In this document: piece by piece, positions 11,101 to 24,594 of the stretch | Layout of the letters: every line of letters begins with the position of its first letter | Position numbering within the stretch: the stretch's first letter is position 1 | Source: Isoperla grammatica | Lineage: Eukaryota; Arthropoda; Insecta; Plecoptera; Perlodidae | Length of the DNA: 64,000 nucleotides | Reading direction: 5' to 3' | Assembly: GCA_945910005.1 (NCBI GenBank) | Contig: OX246739.1 | Span: forward strand, 75,147,295-75,211,294 | The notes under the pieces: model-generated | What the model was told of the DNA's origin: nothing | Seen by the model: the letters and a program-made list of their open reading frames with translations, nothing else | Databases searched by the model: none | Position numbers and translations under genes: made by a program

Positions 11101-13084
11101 TCACCCATGCACGGCCAATACTGAGCATCTTGTGTTTTAATAAGATGGTTCAGGAATACCCGACAACACGTCTTATCTCCACTTGCATTCCTAATACTGC
11201 GGCTAGCGACGCCTCCAGACCGTTGTACCGCGCACCCCTGACCGCGCATAGCTGCAAGTTGCAAAACAATGCATTATTTCTCCGATACTTAAGTGGCGTC
11301 ATTCCAATTTAAGAATCCATTCTTCCCCCTCATATGTACATAAATATTTTCTATCTGTACTTCTACAAATTCCCATATGTACTATACACACTTGCCCTGT
11401 ATAATGACTTTTACTTATATTGGATAGCGATTGGCATTTGTTTTACCAGGAAGCACTTCGATAATTTGGTATCTATAACAATAAAACGTCATAAAAGCAA
11501 AGCTATAATAGAGAATGGCATGATGTATCGTCTGGGTTTTGCGGAGAAGTCAATCGCGCCACGGAGAAGTAGAGTGAAGAAGAAAAGCAGACATCGGGGA
11601 CACCGATAAAACTTGTGGGGTCTGACATACTAACCTAGTTCGTGAAATAGAACTCACCCGGCTACGACGGGATAAACCTATTTACAAAGGAATGCAACAA
11701 ATGAATTTAGTTTAATTGTTGCTCAAGGGAAAAACCATCATTTTCCCGCTTCCCATTTTCTCGAGAACCATTTGAATGAAATTACATTTACGTGAAATTA
11801 AGAAAATACCAAGGTGAGTGAGATAATGTTTGCACTTTTTCTCAACAGCTTTAGAACTTTGCTGTATGTTCGCGGTCATAAACCAACGTGGAAGAACCTG
11901 AAGTTATTTTGGAAAAACAAATTATGCATATAACGACTCTTAATTACCCCTATTCATTTATTTGTTCATATTGAATGTAAATCAAATGATTTTCTTTCTC
12001 TCAATATTTCCACAATAGCGTCCAAACAACGTAACGTACTTTGACGATTTCAATATGGCAAATTAGGTAGGCACATTTTTCTCTTGGTAGCAATAACGCA
12101 GATATAGATAATCTTTCACCTAAAATGTTTCTTGGATGTACGAGATCGTTCTAGGCTCTTGTCACATGATGAGAGAACATGATAAGCAGATACTTAGTAT
12201 GTACCGTAGTATTTAATGCGAACATATACTTATACAGTTGTTCAGATTTTCTGTCACTCAGTTTCATTCCGATCTGATCTCGAGTAGCATCTCAGATAAC
12301 TGTTTGTGGGAACACCACAAGGAAGGACGTTATCTTGTTATGTGTAAATGTTGTTTGATTTGTATTGTATATTTTCATTATTGTTAGATATGTATTCAGC
12401 AATCAAATAAATGTTTATCACTTCGGTTAAATTATATTTCATTTTTGCATATCAAACATTTAATTTGTAATTACTTTGTTATTTTTTCCATGCATTTTTG
12501 TTTGTATTGTGTGTGCGCCATTGGCTCAGATCTGAAATGTTTATCATTCAAGATAAACCAAAATCTCATGTGTACAGAGCACATCTAAAACTACCATATA
12601 TGTTCTTTATTACAAGTGATTTCGTTAGTGACAGTAGTAAATGTATATTCTTACTCAGAGAGAGCCAGAGGAATACAGTTAGAAGGTTCACACATTCCTC
12701 AACATAAACCTACCGATAAGTGCAAAACAAATTGCTATCAGATTTACTGCGCATAGACCAACACTCGATAGCAATCAATCTTCCACTTCCACTTAGTATG
12801 CATTATACCACAATTGGCCTGTTTGGCCGATATAATGGAAGACTTGGAAGTTGGAGCGGGAGCTAAGGATGGAATATCTTAGCGAGGCGATATATCTGCT
12901 AGAAAGAATGTTTCTTAAAGTTTGCAATAATATATAGCGTAGAAAAGAAATCGTGACAGACGCTGCACGCACCCAGGGAAACTCATATATAAGGAAAGTT
13001 TTGGTTGCACGAATTAAGGCATTAGCAAGTTACGGAACACGATTTACAACATAGTTTCAGAATTAGGAAATCTATTGTATAAAT
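11101..13084. other. Non-coding spacer
   Basis: No gene supported. Plus-strand frames at 11334-11609 and 12498-12707 have biased AT-rich composition and no recognised family. Confidence 0.45.
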
Positions 13085-13230
13085 GAAAGACCCGGTATTG
13101 ACTGTCAGTGTTAAATATTAAGTTCTCAGATGTTCTTTCCTTTATGGGAATACATGACTCTGATTGGTGGTTGCCACGGAGGGAACAAGTATGCGTCGGG
13201 CTAAATGTTTAGCAGCGTAACATAATAATG
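13085..13230. mobile_element. MITE, same family as 41941-42078
   Basis: The right half (CCACGGAGGGAACAAGT..., GGCTAAATGTTTAGC) matches the right half of the element at 41941-42078 (CCATGGAGAGAACAAGT..., GGCTAAATATTTAGC). The left half starts with the related CCGGTATTG and is more diverged. It is a short non-autonomous DNA transposon with imperfect inverted ends. Confidence 0.5.
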
Positions 13231-14860
13231 GGTGTTATTGTTATCTTATAATCACCAATTGATACTTAACTGAAAAAACCATAAAAAATAACATTCTTTT
13301 CGCAGGTCTGTACGTACACTGATAAATGGTTAAACATTCTGGGAATATTTCTTCAAACATGCATTATTAATTATCTATAATGTGTACTTCTTGATGTCAA
13401 AATTGTTCGAGTATGTTTTGATACATTATTAGTTATTTGATTTTAATTTATTTAAGATTTAGGAATACTTGATAAGACAGACTGCCTTAATTGCGTCTCA
13501 AAACACGGTTGCGATCATTATAGAACCCAATTAAATTTGTTTGCAATGAAGATTAAAACAAAGAACAGCCAAACTATTTTACGATTGAAAGATGATACCA
13601 TATTAAAAGTAGAAATTAATTGAGTGTGTAAATTGAATTAAGGCTAAGTATAGATAAAAGCATCGAAGCAAATTGGTAAATTTTCCTATTTCTCGTTGGA
13701 GCACAGATGGTATAATCCGTTCAGCAATTTGTGGCTGTAATAATTTAGAGCGTTGCAGCAGACATGGATAACCCATTTAGAGGACTAACGGTTCTTGTCT
13801 TTTTGTTATTCAATAAACACTAAAGCCGTCCGTTACAGAACAATCTACGTCGGACTATAACGCTCAGGAAACATCGTCAAAATCATCCTTCACTCTCGAG
13901 ACCATTCATATTTCCTGGCTTCAACCCGCCCAGTAAGCTGTGCAACAAACCTAAGCTAGTTGATTTGTTCTTCAGCCACTGTACTGCTTTGTCTTTTACG
14001 GCTGCTGTTTAAACGCCACACATCAATCATCACTTCAAATTCTAAAAATTTTTCGTGAAAAACGTTTTCCGAAAATGTCGTCATATATATTGCAAATATT
14101 TTACTAATCATCGGTAAAACTTGAGTTCTTATTAATAGCGTATTTACTTTGCTTATAATTTCATGAACAGACAAAAAACTGTAGTTTGATTTTTGTTTTT
14201 GATGCCAATTTCATACTTACATCTAATAAAAAATTATATATATAAATATATAAAATATATCAATAAAAATACAATAAATAAAAATAATAATCCCATATTA
14301 AATTCCGTTGAAATGGACCACACATCGAGTGACCGTCTCATCTGACAGTTGTTCATCCGTGACGATAACATATTACTTCATATTATGTAAAGACGAGTAT
14401 ATCGAAAATTTTCTAATCGATATCTCTGCAGAAACCGTTATCAATTATAATAATTGCTTCTAGACAGCCGAAAACGGTGAATTACATCCTTTGTGGTGGC
14501 TGGAACGAGATGCGCTCGATTGTGGCGCTCGAGTTGCATCTGTTTCCCACCGCTGCCGCGTAAACCCGGCGCCTCCACCAATATTGCCAACATGACAACG
14601 TTTCAAGACGTTCTCTTTGTGCTGGTTCGTTAGACACCCATACAACATAGAGAACACACTGAACGCTGGTTCGCTCTTTGAACAAAGCGTGCAAGAGAAC
14701 TTACCTAGTTGAGTCATTGGGGTTCGCCAAGTCTTAGGGCGAGAGACAGTAGGAGAACAGTGGAGTTTTATCCGTAACAGCACACATGAATACAATACAT
14801 GCTAAAATAGCCTCCACGGAGATTCTACGTGAACAACTTTGTTTTAAGTGGAAGTGGGAC
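13231..14860. other. Non-coding spacer
   Basis: AT-rich, with a TA-rich patch near 14226-14290. A minus-strand region at 14460-14795 is GC-richer and has two overlapping open frames (111 and 70 codons). I tried to match it to helix-turn-helix transposon proteins and could not. It may be a decayed mobile-element fragment. Confidence 0.35.
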
Positions 14861-14888
14861 GGGGGAGGGGGGGGGGGAGGGGGGGAGG
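14861..14888. repeat. Poly-G tract
   Basis: Runs of five, eleven or more, and seven G residues separated by single A residues. It could form a G-quadruplex on the plus strand. Confidence 0.85.
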
Positions 14889-16035
14889 CACAAGTATGCC
14901 ATTTTTCACAACAATTTTGTTTTAGAAAAAGTATTACCGTTGTAAAATCATTTGGCATTTTTATTTAGTGTTGATTAGTTCGCAACTTTTTTGACAACGC
15001 AACATTCACTACTTTAAGCGCGGGATCCCATCTAACGTAAACTGGTCTTCGTATCTACCAGGTTCAACTGTCACCACGGCTCGACAAAAACTCTCAATAC
15101 CTTTAAATAATTCTCGTGTTTTTTTAACGTGTTGTTTCTAATTTGATCCATAGGCTTACACACACAAATAGTCACTTCGAAGTGAAACTATGACTGAAGG
15201 GGTCAGAGAGTGGAATGGGGGTCACCCTCCCCCCCCCCCCCCTCTTGCTGTTGTCAGTGAATCAGTGATGACAAAATTAACGTAGCACGTGGATGATTAG
15301 TACGTAATGGTGTTACGCGCTTTCTATGCATGATTTATCTGCGTTTTGGTAACGACACTAATCTTGACGATGCAGGGGAAGAATCATTTTTCCTAACGTT
15401 CTGCCTTCAGCAACCTATCAATCACTTCAGCAAAAGGAAATAGCACCTTATTGCCACCATCCAAACGTCCAAACTGTTTTATCAGTGGAAACCTAATCGA
15501 TGATAGCCTCTACGCTGGCTACCCTCCAGCTACAAATAGCTTTAAAGAGCTACCCAAAGCGTTGAATCGAGACAGGAAATACACTTCGATTAATTCGTAA
15601 TAGCGTAGCCAACGTTTTAATTAGTAAATTACATTTTGTACATCTAACCAAGAGAAATTGGACGGTTTGCCACTAGATTTAAAAATAATATATATTATTA
15701 GTTTGTGTGGCAGATGTATCTGTCTAGGTAAATCTCGGTTTATAAAACGTGTCCTTGCTTGTCATAAAGTGTTCAGTATGATAGAATGTCACGTTCCGTA
15801 TCACCACTGACTTCTTGTTCTGTATTTCAGCCTGCGTTGTCAGCATTCTACAATCCCTTACACAGCTTCCCAAATGGTGTTGTTATACTTACATGAAGCT
15901 AAATTGCGTGGTTGTGACTTTATTCGAATTTATAGGCCACATTCTAGCAAGGTAGTTTATAAGATGAATGAGAGAACAAAAAATAATATTTGGTAACGGG
16001 CTTCTCTGTTGAAACAAGAAATGCGGCATAAATAT
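14889..16035. other. Non-coding spacer
   Basis: No gene seen. A 14-C homopolymer lies at 15229-15242. Confidence 0.5.
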
Positions 16036-16215
16036 ACAACGTAGTCATCCACGGTGGCTCATGCGGTTGGGGCGCAGATTCTAAACGTAAAGGGTTTGAA
16101 TCCCGCATAAAGCAAAACTCTATATAAAAATATGTCATACGTTAAAGAATGTAAAGCTCTTTCTTATGACTGTTTCTTTTTCTAATCAATCAAATGTTCT
16201 TAACTGTCTTTCGCA
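16036..16215 (+). mobile_element. tRNA-derived SINE (family B)
   Basis: An A-box-like TGGCTCATGCGGTT (about 16051-16064) and a B-box-like GGTTTGAATCC (about 16093-16103) form a tRNA-type polymerase III promoter. The following body (TATGTCATACGTTAAAGAATG, CTCTTTCTTATGA, TTTCTTTTTCTAATCAATCA) recurs without the tRNA head at 17334-17430. The head-body order is what a SINE predicts. Confidence 0.6.
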
Positions 16216-16244
16216 GAGTTGTTTGATTGCAATAATAGAGAGGT

Positions 16245-16432
16245 GAAGCAACAGTAGTAGTAAGATAACAGTAGTAGTCTGTAGTAGTAAGATAACAGTA
16301 GTAGTAGAAAGATAACAGTAGTAGTCTGTAGTAGTAGTAAGATAACAGTAGTAGTAGAAAGATAACATAAGTAGTCTGAGTAGTAAGATAACAGTAGTAG
16401 TAGAAAGATAACAGTAGTATTAGTAAGATAGT
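16245..16432. repeat. (GTA)n microsatellite with interspersed AGATAAC
   Basis: Blocks of GTAGTAGTA alternate with AAGATAACA about eight times. Each block places a GATA-type site (AGATAA) at regular intervals. The overlapping minus-strand frames rich in Tyr and Leu are artefacts. Confidence 0.9.
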
Positions 16433-16479
16433 ATGGGACAAAGTAAACTATGCATAAGATTTCACACCCACCGGCTTTC

Positions 16480-16854
16480 ACTAATTTCCCACATATAACT
16501 TATCACCCGAGGACCCTTTCAATTACCTCCCCATTGGTCCGACGCTAAACTTGCCCCGCGCCGCACCCTGCATTCAAATGGGGGTGAAGATATTCGTCGT
16601 CTTCCCTTAACGGCCGCGGCCATTAGGAAGCCTCGCACGAGCCGGGTTGAGTGCGGACACCTTCGCCCCTAATGTTCCCGCCAGACAACTGATGCGTTTA
16701 GAGGGTAAACGCAGAGCGTGGCTGGCATATTAGACTACCCCATGGCATTACCCTGCGGACAACCGCACTGATCAACGTTATGTTGGATACTTTGTTTGGA
16801 GGGTGATGGATTTTTGATCTAAGATTATTCGCGCCATTGTTATTAATTATTATT
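16480..16854. repeat. GC-rich probable repeat of unknown type
   Basis: A patch that is markedly GC-richer than its flanks (about 16540-16790) with phrases such as GGCCGCGGCC and ACCCTGCGGACAACCGCAC. It has no open frame of use. It adjoins dispersed repeat family A and may be part of the same larger element. Confidence 0.3.
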
Positions 16855-17055
16855 GATGTGTGGGATTTACGTCTCACATTTCTGCAACTTGGCTAATTGA
16901 GACGATCAGTGGGTGAAATATGAAGATGAAGATGTTTGGAGGAAAGGGCTTATTAGTACGAGGGTGGGGAGTAACTTGTCTGGCTAGGGTGGCCCCACCA
17001 GAAGCATACTCTTCCGCCGACATAGCTCTCGCGATAAGGTAACAAGCAACCCCTG
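16855..17055 (+). repeat. Dispersed repeat family A, most complete copy
   Basis: Contains AACTTGGCTAATTGAGACGA, AGTGGGTGAAATATGA, TTTGGAGGAAAGGG, then a block ending GAAGCATACTCTTCCGCCG. The first half matches 1768-1885 (-) and the second half matches 6700-6760 (-), which ties the scattered fragments into one family. There is no coding capacity. Class unknown. Confidence 0.55.
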
Positions 17056-17284
17056 GGCAGGATTGTTATAAGAAAACCTTTATGTTTTGATATGTAAGCG
17101 TTGCTTACGCCTAGTGAATTAAGTTTCCCTGACTTATAGTATGGTAATTCAAAAACGATGTTACCGATTTCTCAAAATATTGAGGCAATGTATATATTGT
17201 CATATTGTCATTTCATGTACTTACGTCATATTTATTTGAGACTGTTCATCTAGCCTGCAGAACTCCCGATTTCGGTATTATATG

Positions 17285-17595
17285 TTAAACTCGCTTTAAA
17301 ATGTGTTTAAATGGTCCCAAATGTTAAACAAAATACGTCATCCTGTAAAGAATGTACCAAGTGCTCTTTCTTACGAATGTTTCTTTTTCCAATCGATCAG
17401 ATGTTCTTAATTATCTTTTGTAACGTGATATTGCTGGACACCTTTCACACCTAATTCAGAACATCTGAAAAATGGAAATATTTATTGGAATAAAAAATTA
17501 TTCACAAGAAAGAGCATGTCATTCTCTATAGGATGACATATTTTGATTTCCTATTGAGACAATTAAAAACCGCTTTAAAGCCATTTAAATAGACC
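17285..17595. mobile_element. Inverted-arm element (foldback/MITE-like) built from SINE-B-related sequence
   Basis: The left arm (about 17330-17415: TACGTCATCCTGTAAAGAAT, CTCTTTCTTACGA, CAGATGTTCTTAATTA) reappears in reverse complement on the right (about 17455-17547: CAGATGTTCTGAATTA, CTCTTTCTTGTGA, ATGTCATCCTATAGAGAAT). The arms meet near 17432-17450. Outside them the direct phrases CGCTTTAAAATGTGTTTAAA (left) and CGCTTTAAAGCCATTTAAA (right) flank both sides. The arm sequence is the same as the SINE body at 16129-16215. Confidence 0.55.
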
Positions 17596-20500
17596 AAAAT
17601 TGGGTGTTATACAAGGTAGGTAAACATGCAGCCTTCTTTGATTTTGAATTTGATCGAATTTGATCTTCCCAATGCATACGCAAGTGGACAACGACATAAG
17701 CTTGTGTTTCCCAAAACAAAATATATTAAATGAGTGTAGATACAAGATATTATAATGTATTAAGTAATAGATAGTATAATATGTGACTACATAGGCTTTT
17801 GTATCTCCTTTGAGTACAAACATAAACAATTATTACACTCATGCATTGATTACGACATTGTTGATTAACGCCGTAGACGAAGCGCGCAGTAATACGGTAA
17901 GGAAATTAATACTTCGTATACTTTAAGTGAATTTAAATCGATACAATAATTCGTCAGGAATCTCTGCTGCACTACATAATATTATCGTAAAGTATTAAAC
18001 GTGTCAACGACGAGAAAACTATGTTGCTCTCAATATAACAATATCGCTTTGCATATCAGATCCAATTTCAAATAAATCCTGCTGCCCCGAATCGACTTAT
18101 AAAGTTTCCCTTTGAGAAATCAGGACGGATTCACGTTGTAAATAAATGTGTTTTATTTCACAGTTAAACAAATAAAATATATTAAACATAGTTCGGAGGA
18201 CTAAATTGTATTTAAATGTGCTTGAGGGTCCTGTTTCAACGCCGTTGAATGTAGGTTATCTGAATCTAGCTTCAGGGATTAAGAACACAGCGTCTCGTTC
18301 TATACGATAGGTAATAAAATACTGAACAGCTGGAACATGTGGAATGTAAAAAGTAATTTATTGCATTGAGGATAACGTTTCTAGTTCGTATTCGGGCACA
18401 GAACCGCTTAAATCTATACAAAATAATGAGAACGATAATGTAATATCCACCCCAGTTATTTCTAAAATAACTAAAGTCGATAGCAGACTTGCGGGCAAAC
18501 TTTATAATCTAACAAACAATAGCACAAACAAATTGTGTTTAATACCGTCTTACTCCTACGACTATAGGCATACATCATTAATCTAACAATTAACTTTCTC
18601 ACTGATTTTACAATTTTATCGAGGTATTATACTAAAGCACGTCAATTTCACGTTTGTTACATTACAGATAGTCTTTGATTTAAACAAATAATTATTATTT
18701 CGTGAGAAACCAGCAGTAAAGAATTTAATCGCAACACTTCTGCCGAATGTGCATGGTTTTGTCCATAATCTTAACAAAGTTTTGGTTTGGGTCGGCAGTG
18801 CTCGGAACTGTCCCGACACTTCCCGAATCAAGAGTCGTGAGTCATGGACGCACCGATATCAGCAACAGGTGCAGCAATACACCTGTTCCCTCTTCATTAA
18901 CTCAATCACGCTGTTCGAGATGATGAGTGGTGATGGATGAATAGGGGTAATTATTTAGAAAATACCGATGCTCTGCCGAGCTAGAGCTAAACAACATCAA
19001 TGATCCGTCACTCAACCCTCTCATTCAGTGTTTTGTGTAGCCTTGGATTGGAACATCTAAAAATAACTGATATAGAAAATAAGTCTGTTTAGGTAGAAGG
19101 AACAACAGGAAAATATGAGAAATCGTGTAGTTCTCCCCTCAGCTTTTCTCAGTCCTCATGGCTCAGTTTTGGTATAACCTTTACGTTGAGGTTTACCGAA
19201 GCTCCGCTATAAGGATTAAGAGGACCTTGGTCCTTTAAGAAAAGAAAAGATAAATAATCTCCCCCCCCCTCCCCTTACACGCCCCCCCTTTATTCCTGCT
19301 TTCTTCCCGCAATCACTGACTTTGTTCCGCTAAACTCAATGCCGCAATACCTACTTTAGATCGCATTTTGTATTGAATTTTTCCAACACGTGCGTTTTAA
19401 ATATATTTTGTCCTACGTTTTGAATTAAGTTTTTTTTAAAGTCTTTTCAATAATATTAGAATGCTGAAAAGTGGACCTTAAACATTCTTTAGAAGTCTAA
19501 AAATCTCGTCCAAAAATAAAGCTCTCATTCGAATTTAAGCTCTTTGTGTTTGTTAGGAAATTTATAATATTTATGAAGTGAAATTATAACTTTGCCATTA
19601 TACATTTCAACTTGAACTTTATGTCAAGGAGCTTAATTCTATCACTTGCACGTGGCAAAGATTTGTTTTTGAAATGATTGTAAATGTTATTTCGTGCTTG
19701 TCACCTTTAACGACGCCGGGCAACGACCCATGAAGGTCGGAAGTCAAATTCAGACTTTGTACTCATGTTCCTTTGTGTTTTGGTTTTTGAGTGATGGTTA
19801 AAATATTTTCCCTTTCTTCCTTTTAGTTTATTGAATAAGCAAAATATACACTTCGATTGATGGAGGCAATTCCAGTAAAACTCGTGTATGTGTTTTATTG
19901 AGAAACGTGTCAACATCAATAATATTTTCCTTCAGAAATACGTTGCAAATCATGTGTGAACATAGCACACTACAGCCTTTGATGGTTGTGAATAATATAC
20001 TCGTGAAGGCAATGAGAGAAGGCTTGGTTTACAAAGATTGAGCATAGGAAATAAGTATCACATAAATGTCTATACATCAATTTAAAAGTCGAGTGAAATG
20101 GAAAAATAGAAGAGGAAAGAGATTGATATATTATAAATGTATTTAGATCAATGTACTAGAAGAGTGAATGAAACAGAAAATTAATCGAGGCAGATATAGA
20201 TTAGAATATTTTGAACACCATAAAATATTTTCTTTGTAATGCATGGTTGTGTTGAAATGAAAAGAGAGACCGAAAAGGTAAAATTATTGAGAGATCTGTA
20301 TCAAACCAATCCACTTACTAAAAACATTTACATTTTTTATAGATTTTTGAGATGTTTATACCATTTAAAAATTGGCTACTTTTATCATTCATATTGTTCG
20401 TTTATAGCTAGTACGTCTGGTATTTTCTCTGCATCTCTGAAACTATTCATAGTTTTGGCCTTACTCTTCGTCATCAATCGGCCGTCCAAATCGTGTTCTC

Positions 20501-21176
20501 TTCAAAGCACGCCTCATTTCATCCACGTGTATTCCCAAACCGTTGTAAGAGACATGACGTCATTGCGTGGTTCAAGCGCTTCCAATAAACCATGTGGAAT
20601 GTAAACCATCGTTGGTAATATATAACACCTTTAAAATTGACAGAAGTTTACCGCCAGCTTCACTTTATACGTCTTGGCAAAGTTACGGATAGATGCTCCA
20701 AAATAACTATCAGTAAACAAAGCTGTGGGTATCAATATGGTATCGTGTTCGAGTGCTCTTAGCGAAGTATAGTTTTCGCACTATATCAATTCTCACACAG
20801 GCCTCTCATCCTTATCTTACCGCAAGAATGTAGAGTTTCATGCACGCTGTTTTAACGATAATCATTCCATGGTGTTATTCCGCTTAGTGGAGAGCACCAG
20901 TCTCGTTAGTTCACCCATTGTGTTTGGAGTCTTCAGAATTCCAATTCACATCGAAAATAATGTCAATATGTTTCAGGTGGATGTTAGTAACTAGATAAGT
21001 GTATATTGAAGTTTGTATTATTGGCCGCGGCTATTTAGACAATACAAGAATTATTGTTGGCTTGGGAGAGATATTATAAAGAGTACAAATGCAAATGCCG
21101 GTGAAACGTTGCCGCTCTTGAAACTGATATATTCACTGAGGTAGATTCGTGGTGGACCAATGTAATTCGTATACAT
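17596..21176. other. Non-coding spacer
   Basis: No gene supported. A 121-codon plus frame at 20239-20604 begins at an ATG but shows no recognised domain. One hydrophobic stretch (about residues 60-80) is the only feature. Confidence 0.4.
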
Positions 21177-21298
21177 AGTCGAGTCAAGTATGTAGTTAAG
21201 TTTGTGGTTGCTATGGAATTGTTTTATTGCATGCTATTTTGCATAAGAAAAACAAACTCCATAGCAACCACAAACTTAACAACATTCTTGACTCGACT
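21177..21298. mobile_element. MITE with 41-bp terminal inverted repeats
   Basis: Left arm 21177-21217 (AGTCGAGTCAAG...GGTTGCTATGGA) is matched by its reverse complement at 21258-21298, with a ~40-bp centre. The inner part (GTTGCTATGGA...TCCATAGCAAC) and the central GTTTTATTGCATG..ATTTTGCATAA resemble the element at 25632-25779. It has no coding capacity. Confidence 0.85.
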
Positions 21299-24296
21299 GT
21301 GCAGGTGGATTACTAGACAACTATGAACCAATATCCCTCTCTACTCGATACCATACTTGATTGATGATTCATAGGAACGTCTCTAATCTGCTGGGCCTAA
21401 AACGTTGTCCAGCCTTATTTCTAGTATACACACTTTGTAATCACCTTCACTTCAATCAGATATATCTAGTATAAGACGAGTTGTCGATTGGGCCTGACAT
21501 GTGATCAAACTGTTAAGCCGTCTACTTCACTTTACTTGGATGACAGAAGATCTGGGTTTGTTCTAGTGCTGTGAGGATGGATTTGTCAGGATTCTTCTTC
21601 TTATCCTAAACAATCCCCTGACAGGTAATATATAGCCAACATCCCTCAAATGAATTCAAATGTCCACTTGACTCCACTATTCTCGAAATTATTTTTTTAA
21701 AGGAACAAAGGGAATATTTTACTTAAGTTGAGACTGTTGCTCACATTTGAATATGAAAATCGTGCAAACGGTCATAAATTTGTTAAAGAATAGTGGCCAT
21801 GATTTCAATTAATATATTAATGAGTGTATTGTTGTTGAATGAGAATGTATAACATGACATTTCGATGGGATTGATCAGGACGTGTTATGGCAAGTAGTGT
21901 ATATAACGATGTTGCAACAAGAAGGTAACAACTGCCTGACAAGTATTGGAACGTCTATGCAGATCAATATCAGAATAGTATTTATTCTGGGATTGGCAAC
22001 TGTTTTTTAACTTTTGTTAACTTGTGAACAAGATTGGATGTTATAAGGAATCTGAACGATGTATATTTTTACCTTTATAGAAATGAATATCCTGTATATA
22101 CATTCTCATAGCCTACATGCTGTTTTTGTATGTGAAAAATAAAATATAATGGAACATTTCCAATGTAATATTTATGCAAAAGAATGACTACGATTTCACA
22201 GACTCGTACACGTTTGCATTTCATTATTGTTTTTCGATGAACAAAGTAAACTAGAAAGGGAACGATAATAATTGGTTTCGACTTAGATTTTGAAATAATC
22301 GAATGCAAATTCTACGTACGGTGAAAACAATGGAGGTTTTATTTGTTTGAGAAGGATGGAAGGAAATTATATTTTTGAAGAATATATTTATTTAAGATGG
22401 GTTGTCATGCAAATTCACAAAATGTTAATTTCTCGGTTCCAGTACGATGTAGAATATGGAAAGCAATAGGTTTTTTCAGAAATTCTATTATAATAACCGC
22501 ATATTAAACTCAGCTTTTCGAAGCTAAATGCTGTAACTCAAGTCATAATATTCTCTACTCCAGTTCAGCATTATATTAAAACTTGACTTTCTGGTCGTTC
22601 TTTCGATTGTCCATACAAATCTTCTAATCTCAGGGCGCTGTGATGATCGACAAAAACACAAATGAACACACATGATAACGACAAAGACAAAAACCTCACG
22701 AAACAAATGTTTAATCTATATAAAAACAAAACAGTATTTTAAAACATTGTAATACGTTTTTACTACTATTTTTTTTTAAACTTTCCGTTGTAAGTCATCT
22801 GTATATTTTATACATCGGTTTAACTTATAATTTTAATTAGTTGTAGTTCATCATTTTGAAATCGTTAGATAAATAATAAATGTGAAGGCCTATGCTGTAT
22901 AATCTCAAGTTCCGACATAGACTTTTCTTTATAATCATATTTTCCAAAAAGTCTTTTCAATTTTTGTACCAGCTAACTGCGTATTTTCCTCGCCCGACTT
23001 TGGTCCACAGTAAGAACATAATTTTCATACTAACGATTTCAGAAATCGTATAAATCTCCTGAGTGATTGTTACAAGTAGCTCACCTCACCCAGCTATATA
23101 GAACATAGATTTGATATATGGCATCGTCGTTGGAGTTTGGTTACTTGGCTCTACTTACTGTTTGGCATTATTTTCTCACTACCCCTTTACTTGAAAAATA
23201 TAAAATAATACTTCGGCCAGAGGGCTGTATATATTGTATATTTTTCTGATATAGAATCCTAACAATCAGGAACTGACCACGCTGCTAGGAAGAAACTAAA
23301 GTCAAACGCTGTCCTCTAGGCACATGACATAACTGTTGAGCTGCATCCATATTTGGCTTATTATAAATGTAATTGTCACAATCTTAAAAGAATCACAGTT
23401 GAGAAGAGCGTATTGGCCAGGTGCACCACTATAAGAATGAGAGTAATAATTCAGGTTGAATGGTAACTGGAAAAAACGTTTATTGAAACCAAAAGAACTT
23501 GTCTCGACGCCAATAAAATAGACTGTACGTGTCAGTATAGTTAATGATTTATCCCCTCCCCCTCCTGAAATGAACGTCTACCACAAATAAGCGACAAAAT
23601 CTACTGCATTCAGCAGTTCACTTATGCATTACGTAGACTGGCGAGACATGAATGGCTAAGCGATAGATGGGGTTTAAACTTTTGGCTTAGTCTCAACAAC
23701 AACCAAATTTATACCACTCAGAACAACTGCATTGGAAGATAATTTACAATCGGTATATGCACATAATTACAATATTTTTACCATTCGGCGTACTCAATAT
23801 CGTCGGGGGTTTATTGGAGGAACGGGACAAGTAGGAGGAGAAGTGTAACAGGACTAATATTCAAAGCAGTTAAGGGTAGGATAGGGAAAGGGGCGATCCC
23901 CAACACAGGTGCACCCTGGACCAAATTCTACCCCGGGCCCAGACGGCCAAGCTTCGTATTGTGTAGGCCCCCATACTCGTCGCAACTCGCAACTTTGTAT
24001 AATCTAGGGAGTATATTGTTATTTTATGAAGTCCTACAGCTGCAGTCTGTAAGCGTCTATACGGCTTTAACAACTGAGTCTTGAGACTAAGACGCTTACC
24101 AAGATGCAGCCATGAACGGAAGAGTTCTGTTGTTGTTGTATAATACTCGTAGCATGAACGGACGGGAGGTTCGGCCTGTAACATACATTGTTAGAAATAC
24201 GTGTTGTGTTGCTTTCTGTAACAGATTATCGTGTACCAAAGTGAATTATAATGTAGTGTTGAATAATGGTATGGCTCGTTAATGACATGTACAGCC
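21299..24296. other. Non-coding spacer
   Basis: No supported gene, RNA or tandem repeat. A small fragment at 23800-23850 (GTCGGGGGTTTATTGGAGG...GGGACAAGTAGGA) belongs to dispersed repeat family A. Confidence 0.45.
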
Positions 24297-24594
24297 GCAG
24301 TTTTCGCAAGTTACTCCCGCAAGCTACTCCCTCAAGCTACTCCCGCAAGTTTTCCAAAAGTTACTCCCGCAGGATTTCCCACAAGTTACTCCCACAGGTT
24401 ACTCCCGCAAGTTACTCCCGCAAGTTTTCCCGTATGTTACTCCCGCAAGTTTTCCCGCAAGTTACTCCCGCAATTTTTCCCGCAGGTTACTCCCGAAAGT
24501 TTTGTAAGGGTAACTCTCGCAGGTTACTCCCGCAAGTAACCCCGCAAGCTACTCCCAGAAGCTACTCCCGCAAGTTACTCCCGCAAGTTTTGTT
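24297..24594. repeat. 11/13-bp minisatellite
   Basis: Degenerate repetition of TTACTCCCGCAAG (13 bp), mixed with TTTTCCCGCAAG-type shorter units and GCTACTCC variants. Two overlapping plus frames through it are low-complexity artefacts. Confidence 0.9.

Noticed and set aside
10064..11128. Several minus frames up to 192 codons as a repeat protein gene
   Set aside because: All three frames are open only because the 23-bp unit has no stop; starts are scattered inside the repeat.
14460..14795. Helix-turn-helix transposon protein on the minus strand
   Set aside because: I could not match any motif; two frames overlap and neither is convincing.
20239..20604. 121-codon ATG-started frame as a membrane protein
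   Set aside because: One hydrophobic stretch only, AT-rich codons and no family resemblance.
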